Source: Betaproteobacteria bacterium (GTDB taxonomy: Bacteria; Pseudomonadota; Gammaproteobacteria; Burkholderiales; Rhodocyclaceae). Taken from it: DNA of 64,000 nt. The stretch is from contig JAPTVL010000550.1 of the NCBI GenBank assembly GCA_028065725.1, positions 1 through 64,000 of the forward strand, written 5' to 3'. Position numbers and translations under genes: made by a program. Shown here piece after piece: positions 34,853 through 44,022 of this stretch. Positions within the stretch are counted from its first letter, which is position 1. The number at the start of each line of letters is the position of its first letter. Under the pieces are notes generated by a model. That model was not told where the DNA came from. It did no database searches and saw nothing but the letters and a program-made list of their open reading frames with translations.

Positions 34853-36025
34853 ATGGCAACCACGTCACGCAAGCCGGTAGCGGCGGCAAGCAAGCCGAAG
34901 ACGCCAGTGCGCAAGGCGCCGCCGAAAAAGTCGGCGCCGGCACCGCGGCGACCGGCCGCCGGCGACATCGCGCCGTCGCGCACGGCCAGGGGCGTCGCCT
35001 CCTTCGTGGTCAAGGATCGCAGCGACGCCGCGCGCGATTCGAAAATCGAAGCCATCCACGACATCGTCGCCCATGCCAAGCCCGGCGAAGGCGCCAAGCT
35101 GGCGCAGGCGCTCAAGGCGGTGGTCGAGGGCGCCTCGCCCGACGACGTCGAGGCGCTCAAGGATGCCCTGCTGCGGCGCGACGTCGTTCCCAGCGAACAC
35201 CCGGACGACGAGCTGGCGCCGGACTGGCGCGAAGGCGGCTACCCCTACCGCCACCTGATGACGCGCAAGAATTACGAAAAGCAGAAATACCATTTGCAAG
35301 TCGAGCTGCTCAAGCTGCAGGCTTGGGTCAAGGAAACCGGGCAGAAAGTGGTGATCCTGTTCGAGGGTCGCGACGCGGCGGGCAAGGGCGGCACCATCAA
35401 GCGCTTCATGGAACACCTGAATCCGCGCGGCGCGCATGTCGTGGCGCTGGAGAAGCCCTCCGACACCGAGCGCGGCCAGTGGTACTTCCAGCGCTACGTG
35501 CAGCACCTGCCGACCGCCGGCGAGATCTCGCTGTTCGACCGCTCCTGGTACAACCGCGCCGGCGTCGAGCGCGTGATGGGCTTCTGCAACGACACCGAGT
35601 ACGAGGAATTCATGCGCCAGACGCCGGAGTTCGAGCGCACCCTGGTCAGGAGCGGCGTGCATCTGATCAAGTTCTGGTTCTCGGTGTCGCGGCCCGAGCA
35701 GCGCCGCCGTTTCAAGGAACGCGAAACCCATCCGCTCAAGCAGTGGAAGCTGTCGCCGATCGACCTCGCCTCGCTCGACAAATGGGACGACTACACCAAG
35801 GCCAAGGAAGCGATGTTCTTCCACACCGACACCGCCGACGCGCCGTGGACCGTGATCAAGTCCGACTGCAAGAAGCGCGCGCGACTCAACGCGCTGCGCT
35901 ATGTGCTGCACAAGCTGCCCTACACCAACAAGGATGTCGGCCAGATCGGCGCGCTCGACACGCTGCTGGTGGGCCGCGCCAACATCGTCTATGAACGCGG
36001 CGAGAACCGCGGCGTGCTGCTCTGA
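34853..36025 (+). CDS. ppk2: Polyphosphate kinase 2 (PPK2 family)
   Basis: 390 residues. N-terminal about 100 residues are a Lys/Ala/Pro-rich and acidic extension; the kinase core begins near residue 125 and shows Walker A LFEGRDAAGKGGTIKRF, Walker B ISLFDRSWYNRAGVERVMG and the lid EQRRRFKERETHPLKQWKLSP. PPK2 enzymes transfer phosphate between polyphosphate and nucleotides, usually toward NTP formation; which class and nucleotide preference apply cannot be set from sequence alone. Immediately follows the YheS-like gene. Confidence 0.93.
   Translation: MATTSRKPVAAASKPKTPVRKAPPKKSAPAPRRPAAGDIAPSRTARGVASFVVKDRSDAARDSKIEAIHDIVAHAKPGEGAKLAQALKAVVEGASPDDVEALKDALLRRDVVPSEHPDDELAPDWREGGYPYRHLMTRKNYEKQKYHLQVELLKLQAWVKETGQKVVILFEGRDAAGKGGTIKRFMEHLNPRGAHVVALEKPSDTERGQWYFQRYVQHLPTAGEISLFDRSWYNRAGVERVMGFCNDTEYEEFMRQTPEFERTLVRSGVHLIKFWFSVSRPEQRRRFKERETHPLKQWKLSPIDLASLDKWDDYTKAKEAMFFHTDTADAPWTVIKSDCKKRARLNALRYVLHKLPYTNKDVGQIGALDTLLVGRANIVYERGENRGVLL
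34928..34946 (-). repeat. Dispersed motif copy (in ppk2), upstream GT absent
   Basis: Reverse-strand CCGGCGCCGACTT; the GT six bases before is replaced by GC. In the low-complexity N-terminus (KKSAPAP). Confidence 0.55.
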
Positions 36026-36037
36026 ACGGAACACGGC

Positions 36038-36673
36038 ATGTACCTGCCTGCCCATTTCGCCGAAGCGCGCCCCGAGGTGCTGCACGCGCTGATGCGTGAG
36101 CATCCGTTTGCCACGCTGGTCACGCAGAGTGCGAACGGCCTGATGGCGGACCACCTGCCGCTGCAGCTGGTGCCCGAAGTCGGGGTCTTCGGCGCGCTGC
36201 AGGGCCACGTCGCGCGCGCCAATCCGTTGTGGAAGAAATCCGCCGACACGGAGGTGCTGGCGATTTTCCACGGCCCGCAAGCCTATGTCACGCCCTCGTG
36301 GTACGAAACCAAGCGCGAGCACGGCCGCGCCGTGCCGACCTGGAACTACGCGGTGGTCCATGCCCGCGGCCGGCTGCGGGTGATCGACGATGCGGCCTGG
36401 CTCAGCCAGCAGCTGGAAGCCCTGGTCGCCCGCCACGAAGAAGGCTTTGCCGAGCCCTGGCGCATCGACGACGCGCCGGCCGACTACATCGAGAAAATGC
36501 TTGCCGCCATCGTCGGCATCGAGATCGTGATTTCCGATCTCGGCGGCAAGTGGAAGACCAGCCAGAACCAGCCGCCCGCCAATCGCGCCGGCGTGGTCGC
36601 CGGCCTGCGCCGGCAGGGCACGGACGACGCACTGGACATGGCGGAACTGGTCGCCGGCACGCTCCCATCGTGA
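36038..36673 (+). CDS. PaiB-like FMN-binding negative regulator
   Basis: 211 residues of the PaiB/FMN_bind_2 family. Begins MYLPAHFAEARPEVLHALM; contains HPFATLVTQ, ADHLPLQL, HVARANPLWK, YVTPSWYETKREHGRAVPTWNY and the C-terminal KTSQNQPPANRAGVVAGL. Such split-barrel proteins bind FMN or haem-like ligands; PaiB was described as a sporulation/degradative enzyme regulator in Bacillus, but the role in proteobacteria is uncertain. Overlaps the next gene as GTGA. Confidence 0.92.
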   Translation: MYLPAHFAEARPEVLHALMREHPFATLVTQSANGLMADHLPLQLVPEVGVFGALQGHVARANPLWKKSADTEVLAIFHGPQAYVTPSWYETKREHGRAVPTWNYAVVHARGRLRVIDDAAWLSQQLEALVARHEEGFAEPWRIDDAPADYIEKMLAAIVGIEIVISDLGGKWKTSQNQPPANRAGVVAGLRRQGTDDALDMAELVAGTLPS

Positions 36674-37854
36674 CCCTGACGGCCGCCGAACTGCCCGCCC
36701 CCGGGCCGGATGCGAGCGCCGCCAGCGCCGCGCTGAGCGACGTCATCGCCGCCGAGATTGCCGTGTGCGGCGGCTGGATTTCTTTCGCCCGCTACATGGA
36801 GCTGGCGCTGTATCAGCCCCGCCTCGGCTACTACGCGGGCGGTTCGCACAAGTTCGGCGCACATGATGCGGGCGGCGACTTCCTCACCGCGCCGGAACTG
36901 ACGCCGCTGTTTGCCCAGGCGCTGGCCCGCCAGGTGGCGCAGATCCTCGCCGCGTCGAGTCCGCTGCTGATCGAGGCCGGCGCCGGCAGCGGCCGGCTGG
37001 CCGCGGACCTGCTGCCGGCGCTGGCGGCGCTGGACTGCCTACCCGAGCGCTATCAAATACTTGAACTGTCCGGCGAGTTGCGCGCACGCCAGCAGGCGAC
37101 GCTGGCGGCACACGCGCCCGACCATGCGGATCGCGTCGAATGGCTGGACCGGCTGCCGGAGCGCTTTTCCGGCTGCCTGATCGGCAACGAACTGCTCGAT
37201 GCCATGCCCACCCACGCCCTGCGCTGGAATGACGAGGCGGGCGAACCCGCAGTGCTGGAGCGCGGCGTCGGCCTGATCGACGGCCGGCTGACGGTGGCCG
37301 AACGCCCGGCGCGCGGCGCGCTGCTGGACGCGGCGCAGGCGCTGCAGCTGCAGCCGCCCTTTCGCAGCGAGATCAGCCTCGCGGCGCGCGCCTGGGTCGC
37401 CGAGCTGGCGCGGCGCCTGGAACGCGGCGCCCTGCTGCTGATCGATTACGGCCTGGCGCGCCATGAGCTTTACCACCCGCTGCGCGATGGCGGCACGCTG
37501 CGCTGCCACTACCGGCACCGCGTGCATGAAGACCCGTTCTGGTTTCCCGGCCTGTCCGACATCACCTCGCACGTCGATTTCACCGCGGTGGCCGAAGCCG
37601 GCTTCGATGCCGGGCTGGAAGTGCTGGGCTACACCAGCCAGGCCAACTTCCTGCTCAACTGCGGCATCGGTGAAATGATGCAGAGTCAAAAAGTCGGCGC
37701 CGGCGACACGGCGGACCTGCGCGCCCGCGGCGCGGTAAACGTGCTGCTCTCGCCCAACGAGATGGGCGAGCTGTTCAAAGTGATCGCGCTCGGGCGCGGC
37801 GTGCCGGGGCCGCTGCTCGGCTTCGCCCGCGGCGACCGCGTCCATGCCTTGTAG
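36670..37854 (+). CDS. SAM-dependent methyltransferase, COG1565/NDUFAF7 family
   Basis: 394 residues from a GTG overlapping paiB. ISFARYMELALYQPRLGYYAGG, GDFLTAPELTPLFAQALARQ, the SAM loop IEAGAGSGRLAADLLPAL and IGNELLDAMPTH are diagnostic of the family whose mitochondrial member methylates an arginine of complex I. Substrate in bacteria is unproven. Near the C-terminus a dispersed-motif copy, reversed relative to the gene, encodes QKVGAGDTADL at a position where I expect a variable loop. Confidence 0.9.
   Translation: MTLTAAELPAPGPDASAASAALSDVIAAEIAVCGGWISFARYMELALYQPRLGYYAGGSHKFGAHDAGGDFLTAPELTPLFAQALARQVAQILAASSPLLIEAGAGSGRLAADLLPALAALDCLPERYQILELSGELRARQQATLAAHAPDHADRVEWLDRLPERFSGCLIGNELLDAMPTHALRWNDEAGEPAVLERGVGLIDGRLTVAERPARGALLDAAQALQLQPPFRSEISLAARAWVAELARRLERGALLLIDYGLARHELYHPLRDGGTLRCHYRHRVHEDPFWFPGLSDITSHVDFTAVAEAGFDAGLEVLGYTSQANFLLNCGIGEMMQSQKVGAGDTADLRARGAVNVLLSPNEMGELFKVIALGRGVPGPLLGFARGDRVHAL
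37691..37709 (-). repeat. Dispersed motif copy (in the COG1565 methyltransferase gene)
   Basis: Reverse strand GTGTCGCCGGCGCCGACTT; encodes KVGAGDT. Confidence 0.7.
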
Positions 37855-37884
37855 ACCAAGCGGCGCAAAGCCGGAGGAGAAACG

Positions 37885-38259
37885 ATGCGAAACATGATGA
37901 CGATCGCCGCCGCACTGACCGCGGCCCTGCTGCTGACCGGCTGCGGCGATATCAACGTGAAGAAGTACCTGCCCTTCGGCGGCGACTCGACGATCCAGGA
38001 ACGCCCGCGCACGCCGGCCAATGCAATCGAATACCAGTGCGCCGGCAACAAGCGCTTTTTCCTGCGCACGCTGGAGGGCGGCGCCGCGGTATGGCTGATC
38101 CTGCCCGAACGCGAAGTGCGCCTCGACCGCCTCGGCGCGGGCGAAGGCGCGCGCTACAGCAAGGGCAATACGGTGCTGGAGCTCGGCGGCGCCGAGGCGA
38201 CGCTGAGCGATGGCGCGGCGGTGGCCTTCACCGGCTGCAAGGCGGGCGTTACTCCGTAG
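37885..38259 (+). CDS. MliC-like lipoprotein
   Basis: 124 residues. Lipoprotein signal with lipobox LLLTGC. The mature part has the pattern of MliC, the membrane-bound inhibitor of C-type lysozyme: IEYQCAGNKRFFLR, then VWLILPEREVRLDRLGAGEGARYSKGNTVLEL, and a final Cys in FTGCKAG that would pair with the first. Sits 30 bp after the methyltransferase with its own AGGAG site. Confidence 0.75.
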   Translation: MRNMMTIAAALTAALLLTGCGDINVKKYLPFGGDSTIQERPRTPANAIEYQCAGNKRFFLRTLEGGAAVWLILPEREVRLDRLGAGEGARYSKGNTVLELGGAEATLSDGAAVAFTGCKAGVTP

Positions 38260-38283
38260 TCCGCCGCGCCGCACCGGCGGCGC

Positions 38284-38454
38284 TCAAAGGCAGGCCTGCT
38301 CCAGCGCCCGCTCGCACTTGTCGCAGAAGCCGTCGTCATCGACCGGCCCCGGCGTGCCGCAGCGGCGGCACACGGTCTGCGGCGGCGGAGGCGGATCGGC
38401 GGCGGGCTGCCGCGCGGGAGCTTTGGCCGGCTTTTTCCTGGAGCGTGTTGCCAT
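38284..38454 (-). CDS. Small zinc-ribbon-like protein
   Basis: 56 residues: basic N-terminus (MATRSRKKPAK), proline-rich spacer, then a CRRCG..FCDKC pair-of-cysteine knuckle likely binding zinc. No known function. Start ATG at 38454 is just downstream of the Cys-rich secreted gene's stop. Confidence 0.5.
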   Translation of the reverse strand: MATRSRKKPAKAPARQPAADPPPPPQTVCRRCGTPGPVDDDGFCDKCERALEQACL

Positions 38455-38462
38455 GGGCGGTA

Positions 38463-38936
38463 TCAGTCGCAGCTGGCCGTGCAGGCGGCGGGATCTGACT
38501 TGCAGTCGGCGCCGGCCGCGAGCTTGCACTCGGCGCGGGTGCGCCAGGTGAAGTTGAGGCCCTCGCCGTAGCCGCACACCAGTTGCGTGATCTTGCCCTG
38601 CTTGCCGACCTTGACCGTGGACGCCTTGGCGGCCTTGACTGCCGTCGCCGGCAGGTCGCAGGACACATAGGCATTGAAGTTGCCGTCCGCCGATTCCCAC
38701 AGCGCGACGTTCTTCAGCTTGCGATAGGCTTGGTAATCGGCGCACACGTCGGTGGCGCCCCGGTAGGCCTTGCCGTCGTCGCTGCAATAGCCGGTAAAGG
38801 TGTACTTCAGTTCCTCTTCCGCGGGACAACTCGCCACCTGCACCGCGCTCGCCAGATCGGGGCAGGCCACGCTAGCGGCCGCCGCCGGCAGGGATGCGGC
38901 ACACAGCAGGGCAAGGACGGACAGACTCGACTTCAT
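38463..38936 (-). CDS. Secreted cysteine-rich protein of unknown function
   Basis: 157 residues with signal peptide MKSSLSVLALLCAASLPAAAAS. The mature protein has about ten cysteines (CPDL, SCPAEEEL, GYCSDDGKAY, DVCADYQAY, VSCDL, VCGYGEG, ECKL, DCKSDPAACTASC), implying several disulfides. I do not recognise the family. A strong terminator for the upstream AAA gene separates the two. Confidence 0.6.
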   Translation of the reverse strand: MKSSLSVLALLCAASLPAAAASVACPDLASAVQVASCPAEEELKYTFTGYCSDDGKAYRGATDVCADYQAYRKLKNVALWESADGNFNAYVSCDLPATAVKAAKASTVKVGKQGKITQLVCGYGEGLNFTWRTRAECKLAAGADCKSDPAACTASCD

Positions 38937-38950
38937 TGCACGATTCTCCG

Positions 38951-38977
38951 AAAAAAGGCCGCGGCTGCAGCCGCGGC
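38951..38977 (-). terminator. Rho-independent terminator after the AAA+ ATPase gene
   Basis: Perfect 20-nt palindrome GCCGCGGCTGCAGCCGCGGC (38958-38977), followed in the minus direction by six T residues. Located 48 bp after the ATPase stop. Confidence 0.85.
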
Positions 38978-39024
38978 ACGCGAGTCTAATCCAAACCAGA
39001 AACGTCGCAAACCGGCAAAAACGC

Positions 39025-39993
39025 TCAGAAGCCCATGCGCGCCTTGCCGCGCTGGATGCGCGAGGCGTCGAGATCCTGCAAAGCCAGTTGGTCGCGGCCG
39101 GCCAGCTTGGCATTGCCGAAGGCCACCATCAGGCGCTTGCGCATGTCGCGCGGCGGCACCGCGGACAACGCCTGCATGACGTCCTCGGGCGGCTCGGGCG
39201 GAAAGCCCCAGTGGTGGTCGGCGAGGATTTCCCGGTAGAGGCGGCAGGCGATGGCAAAGGCCTGTTCGGAATCCGGCCGCGGCACGCTGTAGACGTTCAT
39301 GCGGTTGAGGATGGGAGCGGACAGGCTGCGCTCGTCGTTGGCGGTAGACACCCAGAGGATGTGGCTGGCGTCGATATCGACCTCGACGAATTCGTCCTTG
39401 AACTTGCGCGCGGTATCGCGCTCGAGCAGGCCGTAGAGCGGACCCATCGGGTCGTAGCGCGAATCGCCGCCGGCCTTGTCCACCTCGTCGAGCACCATCA
39501 GCGGGTTGGCGTATTCGCCGTGGATCAGGGCCGTCGCCACCTTGCCCGGCTTGGCGTTGTTCCACTGGCTGGACGCCCCGGAAAGAATCCAGCCGGCGGT
39601 CAGCGAACTCATCGGCACGAACTCGTAGCCGGTGCCCAGGGCAAACGACAGGCGCTTGGCGAAATGCGTCTTGCCGATGCCGGGTTCGCCCAGCAGCAGG
39701 ATCGGCGTGAAATGCACCGGCTCGTTGCCCGACACGGCCAACGCCAGATACTTCTTCAGGTCGTCGATGACTTCGGCGAAGTTCGGGCATTCGTCGTAGA
39801 GGCCGTCAAGCGCCTCGGTAGACGACGGCTTGACCAGGTAGCGCTCGCCACCGAGCTTTTTCATCTTTTCGTAGATGGCCGAGAGCGCCTCGCTGCGGCC
39901 GGCCGGCGCATCGTCCAGTGCACGATCGATGTCGGTGACGCGATAGATCTCGCGCACATCGGCCAGCGGAATCTGAATATCGGCTTGAGTCAT
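39025..39993 (-). CDS. AAA+ ATPase, Lon-like ATPase domain without protease
   Basis: 322 residues. Walker A LLGEPGIGKTHFAK, Walker B PLMVLDEVDKAGG, sensor VSTANDERSL, arginine-finger region ILNRMNVYSV, and an AAA lid at PPRDMRKRL. Sequence around the ATP site is Lon-like, but no Ser-Lys protease domain follows. Role unknown; presumably a chaperone or remodelling factor. Single-gene unit ended by the terminator at 38951-38977. Confidence 0.82.
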   Translation of the reverse strand: MTQADIQIPLADVREIYRVTDIDRALDDAPAGRSEALSAIYEKMKKLGGERYLVKPSSTEALDGLYDECPNFAEVIDDLKKYLALAVSGNEPVHFTPILLLGEPGIGKTHFAKRLSFALGTGYEFVPMSSLTAGWILSGASSQWNNAKPGKVATALIHGEYANPLMVLDEVDKAGGDSRYDPMGPLYGLLERDTARKFKDEFVEVDIDASHILWVSTANDERSLSAPILNRMNVYSVPRPDSEQAFAIACRLYREILADHHWGFPPEPPEDVMQALSAVPPRDMRKRLMVAFGNAKLAGRDQLALQDLDASRIQRGKARMGF

Positions 39994-40124
39994 GACGACG
40001 TCCTCCTCATGGCGGTCAACCTCGGCCGGGCGTCCGGTGAGAGCGCCGCGTCGATATCTTGTTCGTCATCAGTTTGACGCCGGACGCGCGCCGACGTTCC
40101 GCCGAATTGACGGCGCTTGGCTCT

Positions 40125-41027
40125 TCAGTTGAGCTGATTCGCCAGCCACTGGCGAAAAGGCTCGACCGCCGGATTCGATCCCGCCCGCCCGGACAGCAGC
40201 AGGTAGTAGGAACGCGGATTGGCGAAGCGCTGCGGCAGCGGCGCCACCAGCTTGCCCTCGCGCAGCAGGTCGGCCACCAGCGCCAGCGTCGCCAGCGCCA
40301 CGCCCTGGCCATCGACCGCGGCGCGAATCGCCGGTTCGTACTGATTGAAGGCGACGCTGCCGACCGGGCGCAGGCCGGCGACGCCGGCCATCTCGAGCCA
40401 GACCGGCCACGACAGCCAGGGCCGGCGTTGCTCCTCGTCCTCATAAACCAGCAGTACGTGCTGCACCAGGTCGGCCGGCTTGGCCAGCGGCTGCCCGCTT
40501 TTCTTCAGATAGCCCGGACTCGCCACCGGCAGCACGGTATCGCCGAACAGGCGCAGCGCGCTGGCTGGCGCGTTGCGATCCTGCAGGTAGCGCACGGCGG
40601 CATCGAAGCGCCCGCGCTCGAGGTCGACCACCCGCGTGTCGGCCGAAATGCGGATGTCGATGCCGGGGTGACGACGGCGGAAATCCGCCAAGCGCGGAAT
40701 CAGCCAGAAACTGGCGAAGGCCTGGGTGGTGGCCAGGGTCACGGTCGGTTCGTCGCCGCCGCGCAATTCCGTCGCCGCCGCGCGCAGCTCGGCAAAGGCC
40801 AGGGCGGTGGCACGCAGCAGGCGTTCGCCGGCCGTGGTCAAGGCCAGCGCGCGCGTCTTGCGTTCGAAGAGGCGTGTCGCCAGCGCCGACTCCAGGGCAA
40901 TCACCTGCTTGCTCACCGCCGACTGGGTGAGGAACAGTTCCTCGGCCGCACGCGTGAAGCTCAGATGGCGCGCCGCGGCTTCGAAGGCGCGCAGCGCTTC
41001 GAGCGGCGGCAGATCGTGTTTACGCAT
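40125..41027 (-). CDS. LysR-family transcriptional regulator (GcvA-like)
   Basis: 300 residues from ATG 41027 (MRKHDLPPLEALRAF). N-terminal winged helix FEAAARHLSFTRAAEELFLTQSAVSKQV, then LysR effector domain with LIPRLADFRRRHPGIDIRI and DAAVRYLQD, as in the GcvA group. Divergent from the DUF2917 gene across 95 bp, which it probably regulates. Confidence 0.92.
   Translation of the reverse strand: MRKHDLPPLEALRAFEAAARHLSFTRAAEELFLTQSAVSKQVIALESALATRLFERKTRALALTTAGERLLRATALAFAELRAAATELRGGDEPTVTLATTQAFASFWLIPRLADFRRRHPGIDIRISADTRVVDLERGRFDAAVRYLQDRNAPASALRLFGDTVLPVASPGYLKKSGQPLAKPADLVQHVLLVYEDEEQRRPWLSWPVWLEMAGVAGLRPVGSVAFNQYEPAIRAAVDGQGVALATLALVADLLREGKLVAPLPQRFANPRSYYLLLSGRAGSNPAVEPFRQWLANQLN
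40874..40892 (+). repeat. Dispersed motif copy (in lysR)
   Basis: GTGTCGCCAGCGCCGACTC, antisense to the gene. Confidence 0.65.
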
Positions 41028-41122
41028 TCCATTCACTCATGCATGACAGGCCGCGAAATCGCTGGTCGGCAGGGCCGATGGATCGAATAATCATCGTACA
41101 GAACCAACCACGGGGGAAGATC

Positions 41123-41464
41123 ATGGACGTACAGGGCACTGGAAGCAATGTTATCGGATTCCGCTCTGGCATGCATACAAGCTGCGCCGCGATTGCCGAA
41201 GCGGCGCTCGCCCTGCGCCAGACGCCGGTCGCGCCGGCGCCGCAGGCGACCGCCAGCGAGCATGAGCTGGCGCGGCGCGAAATGCTGTTGCTGCCCGCCG
41301 CATGCCGCCAGTTGACCGTGCTCGCCGGAGAAGTCTGGCTGACCCGCGACGGCGACCGCGAGGACTACATCCTGTCCGCCGGCGACCGGTTCGCGGTCCG
41401 CGCCGGCGACATGGCCATGCTGCAGGCGCTGCAGCCAAGCCGGGTGCGCGTGGTCGCGGCCTGA
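41123..41464 (+). CDS. DUF2917 domain protein
   Basis: 113 residues, ATG at 41123 after GGGGGAAGA. Cupin-like DUF2917 pattern: ARREMLLLPAACRQLTVLAGEVWLTRDGDREDYILSAGDRF. Such genes are frequently adjacent to LysR regulators in betaproteobacteria. Function unknown. Its stop directly abuts the convergent thioesterase stop. Confidence 0.75.
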   Translation: MDVQGTGSNVIGFRSGMHTSCAAIAEAALALRQTPVAPAPQATASEHELARREMLLLPAACRQLTVLAGEVWLTRDGDREDYILSAGDRFAVRAGDMAMLQALQPSRVRVVAA

Positions 41465-41917
41465 CTAGGGCCCGGGGCGCAGCGCTTCCAGGCAGGCGCG
41501 GATGCCGGGCGGAATCGCGGTCGGCCGGTTGTCGTCGCGGCCGACGAAGACATGCACGAACCAGCCGGTGGCGGCCGGCGCCGCTTCGCCTCGGCGGAAG
41601 ATGGCGATCTCGTAGCGCACCGACGACTTGCCCAGATGCACCACGCGCAGCCCGGCATCGAGCACCTCGGGAAAGGCCAGCGGCGCCATGTAGCGGCACT
41701 GCGATTCGACGCAATAGCCGACCACGCTGCCGGCGTGAATGTCCAGCCCACCCTCGCGAATCAGGTACTCGTTGATGACGGTATCGAAGTAGCTGTAATA
41801 GACGACGTTATTGACGTGGCCGTAGACGTCGTTGTCCATCCAGCGGGTGGGAATGGCGAGGAACTGCGGGTAGTCGGCGCGCCCGGAAAGGACGGCGGGT
41901 GTGGACGGGGTGTTCAT
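41465..41917 (-). CDS. Acyl-CoA thioesterase, 4-hydroxybenzoyl-CoA thioesterase-like hot-dog fold
   Basis: 150 residues from ATG 41917. TRWMDNDVYGHVNNVVYYSYFDTVINEYL carries the catalytic Asp and the N-terminal helix of YbgC/4HBT-type thioesterases, followed by SQCRYMAPLAFPEVLDAGLRV. Substrate not predictable. The ATG at 41959 in the same frame lacks a good ribosome site. Confidence 0.88.
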   Translation of the reverse strand: MNTPSTPAVLSGRADYPQFLAIPTRWMDNDVYGHVNNVVYYSYFDTVINEYLIREGGLDIHAGSVVGYCVESQCRYMAPLAFPEVLDAGLRVVHLGKSSVRYEIAIFRRGEAAPAATGWFVHVFVGRDDNRPTAIPPGIRACLEALRPGP

Positions 41918-41979
41918 CGTGCGCTTCCGGAAGATCGAAGCGCGCGATGATATCAACAAGGTCTAGCGAAGAGTGCCGC

Positions 41980-42183
41980 TCACCGTTGATTGCGGTACAT
42001 CGCGGCGAGAAATGCCTCGGCGTCGACTTCCTTCGAAGTCGCTGCGCGATGCTGGACTTCCTGCAGACCCAGTTGCAGCTCGGGGCTGGCAGGCGTCCAC
42101 TCGGCGTTGAGAACTTCGTCCTCGAACGCTCCGAATTCGTCCTCGATGAGCTTGCCTGTACTCATGTCCATCACCATTAACAT
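41980..42183 (-). CDS. Small hypothetical protein
   Basis: 67 residues, acidic: GKLIEDEFGAFEDEVLNAEWTP then ELQLGLQEVQHRAATSKEVDAEAFLAAMY. Unrecognised. A GGAG-type site and plausible codon use support translation. It lies downstream of ampG with a 139-bp gap. Confidence 0.4.
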   Translation of the reverse strand: MLMVMDMSTGKLIEDEFGAFEDEVLNAEWTPASPELQLGLQEVQHRAATSKEVDAEAFLAAMYRNQR

Positions 42184-42322
42184 CGCCGTCTCCTGTAGTG
42201 GAACCGTGCGCTACAGAGCATATAACGCGCATCCTTACGGAAGGTTGAATGAGGATTCTTTTCCGATGTCATGTTGTATTCACGCCACGGTAACCCATGG
42301 GCATGGGCATCAACCATGCCGC

Positions 42323-43591
42323 CTACATTGGCATCAAGGCCGCCGGCCGGTGATTCCAGGGCGCCACCTTGAGCAGCAGCACCATGCCTGGCACGGCCAG
42401 CAGCGCGCAGAGCATGAAGAAGGGAAACCAGCCGAGCTGTTCGACCAGATAACCGGTGGTGGCATTGATGAAAGTGCGCGGCACGGCGGCCAAACTGGTG
42501 AATAGGGCCAGTTGCGTGGCTGTATACAAGGGATGGGTGGCGCGCGCGATGAAGGCGACGAAGGCCGCCGTGCCGAGGCCGACGCCGAGCGCCTCGAAGC
42601 CGATCACCAGCGCCAGTTGCGCCAGTTGCACCGCCCCCGGCGCCGGATGCGGTCCGATCCAGGCCAGCCAGGCGAAGCCGAAAATCGACACCAGTTGCAC
42701 CACGCCGAACAGCCACAGCGCGCGGTTGATGCCCAGCTTGACCATCCACAGGCCGCCGATCAGGCCGCCGATCACCGCCGGCCACAGCCCGGCATTCTTG
42801 GCGACGATGCCGATCTGCGACTTGGCGAAGCCCATGTCGAGGTAGAAGGGCGTCGCCAGCGCGGTACACATCGAGTCGCCCAGCTTGTAGAGGAAGATGA
42901 AGCCGAGGATCATCAGCGCCTCCTTTAGCCCGGCGCGGTTGATGAACTCGTGGAAGGGCTCGACCACCGCGTCCTTCAGCGTCTTCGGCGCCTTGCCGGC
43001 CACCGCCGGCTCGCGTGCGAAGATCGCCAGCAGCATGCCCGGCAGCATGAACAGCGCGGTGATGACAAAGACCTGGAGCCAGGGCAGGCGGTCGGCCAGG
43101 ATCAGCGAGAGCGAACCCGGCACCAGCCCGGCGATGCGGTAAGCATTGACATGCACCGAGTTGCCCAGGCCCAGCTCCGCCTCGCTCAATATCTCGCGCC
43201 GGTAGGCATCGAGCGCGATGTCCTGGGTCGCCGAGAGCAGCGCCACCGCGGCGGTGAACCAGAGGATCGGCACGATCTGGCTGCCCGGCGCGAACAGGCC
43301 GAGCGAGGCGATCGCCGCCAGCAGGCCGAGCTGGGTAATCAGCATCCAGCCGCGGCGCCGGCCCAAAGGCGGCGCGTAGCGGTCGAGCAGCGGCGACCAG
43401 AGAAACTTCCAGGTGTAGGGAAACTGGATCAGGGCAAACAGGCCGATGGTCTTGAGATCCACGCCCTCCGAACGCAGCCAGGCCGGCACCAGATTGAGCA
43501 GCAGATACAGCGGCAGCCCCGACGAGAAGCCGGTGAACACGCAGATCAGCATGCGCCGGGTGAACAGCGCGGCGAGCCAGGGCGGCATCAA
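42323..43591 (-). CDS. ampG: AmpG-family muropeptide MFS permease
   Basis: 422 residues, about 12 hydrophobic segments. Opening TGFSSGLPLYLLLNLVPAWLR, LIQFPYTWKFLWSPLLDRY and ATQDIALDAYRREIL are the AmpG signatures for import of anhydromuropeptides in cell-wall recycling. Its ATG overlaps the stop of the upstream vapC by four bases, so it may be transcribed with the toxin pair. Confidence 0.93.
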   Translation of the reverse strand: MMPPWLAALFTRRMLICVFTGFSSGLPLYLLLNLVPAWLRSEGVDLKTIGLFALIQFPYTWKFLWSPLLDRYAPPLGRRRGWMLITQLGLLAAIASLGLFAPGSQIVPILWFTAAVALLSATQDIALDAYRREILSEAELGLGNSVHVNAYRIAGLVPGSLSLILADRLPWLQVFVITALFMLPGMLLAIFAREPAVAGKAPKTLKDAVVEPFHEFINRAGLKEALMILGFIFLYKLGDSMCTALATPFYLDMGFAKSQIGIVAKNAGLWPAVIGGLIGGLWMVKLGINRALWLFGVVQLVSIFGFAWLAWIGPHPAPGAVQLAQLALVIGFEALGVGLGTAAFVAFIARATHPLYTATQLALFTSLAAVPRTFINATTGYLVEQLGWFPFFMLCALLAVPGMVLLLKVAPWNHRPAALMPM

Positions 43592-44022
43592 TTTTTCACG
43601 GGTCGTGCGTCGGCGCCGGCGGCGACGGCGGGAAGCACCGGGCGCAGGCCAAGATGTTCGACGAAGGGGTCGAAATCCCTGTCGCTGTACAGCAGGGGCA
43701 GGCGACTTTCGATGCAGCGCGTGGCGATCAGCGTATCGATGGTCTTGCGTACGGTGACGCCCTGCACCCGCAGTGCCCGGAAATTCCGCGCCGCCTGAAT
43801 GGCGATATCCTTGCCGGCGATGTCGATCACCGTAAGCGAGGTGAGCAGTTTTCTGGCCTGATTGAAATCACGGTCGCTGGCAAAGCCCTGCAGCATTTCG
43901 ACCAGAATCAGATCGCCGATTGCCAGGGGCTCGCTGCCCAGCAGGACATCCAGCATGTCGGCCTGCGCTGTCGCCACGCCGCGGAAATAGTCGATCCACA
44001 CGCTGGAATCGACCAGGATCAA
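43588..44022 (-). CDS. vapC: PIN-domain toxin VapC
   Basis: 144 residues. MILVDSSVWIDYF, LVEMLQGF, TIDTLIATRCIE and YSDRDFDPF carry the PIN acidic residues. The end ([14 protein letters not shown]) matches a partial, imperfect copy of the dispersed DNA motif near 43605. Overlaps vapB and ampG by four bases each. Confidence 0.92.
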   Translation of the reverse strand: MILVDSSVWIDYFRGVATAQADMLDVLLGSEPLAIGDLILVEMLQGFASDRDFNQARKLLTSLTVIDIAGKDIAIQAARNFRALRVQGVTVRKTIDTLIATRCIESRLPLLYSDRDFDPFVEHLGLRPVLPAVAAGADARPVKN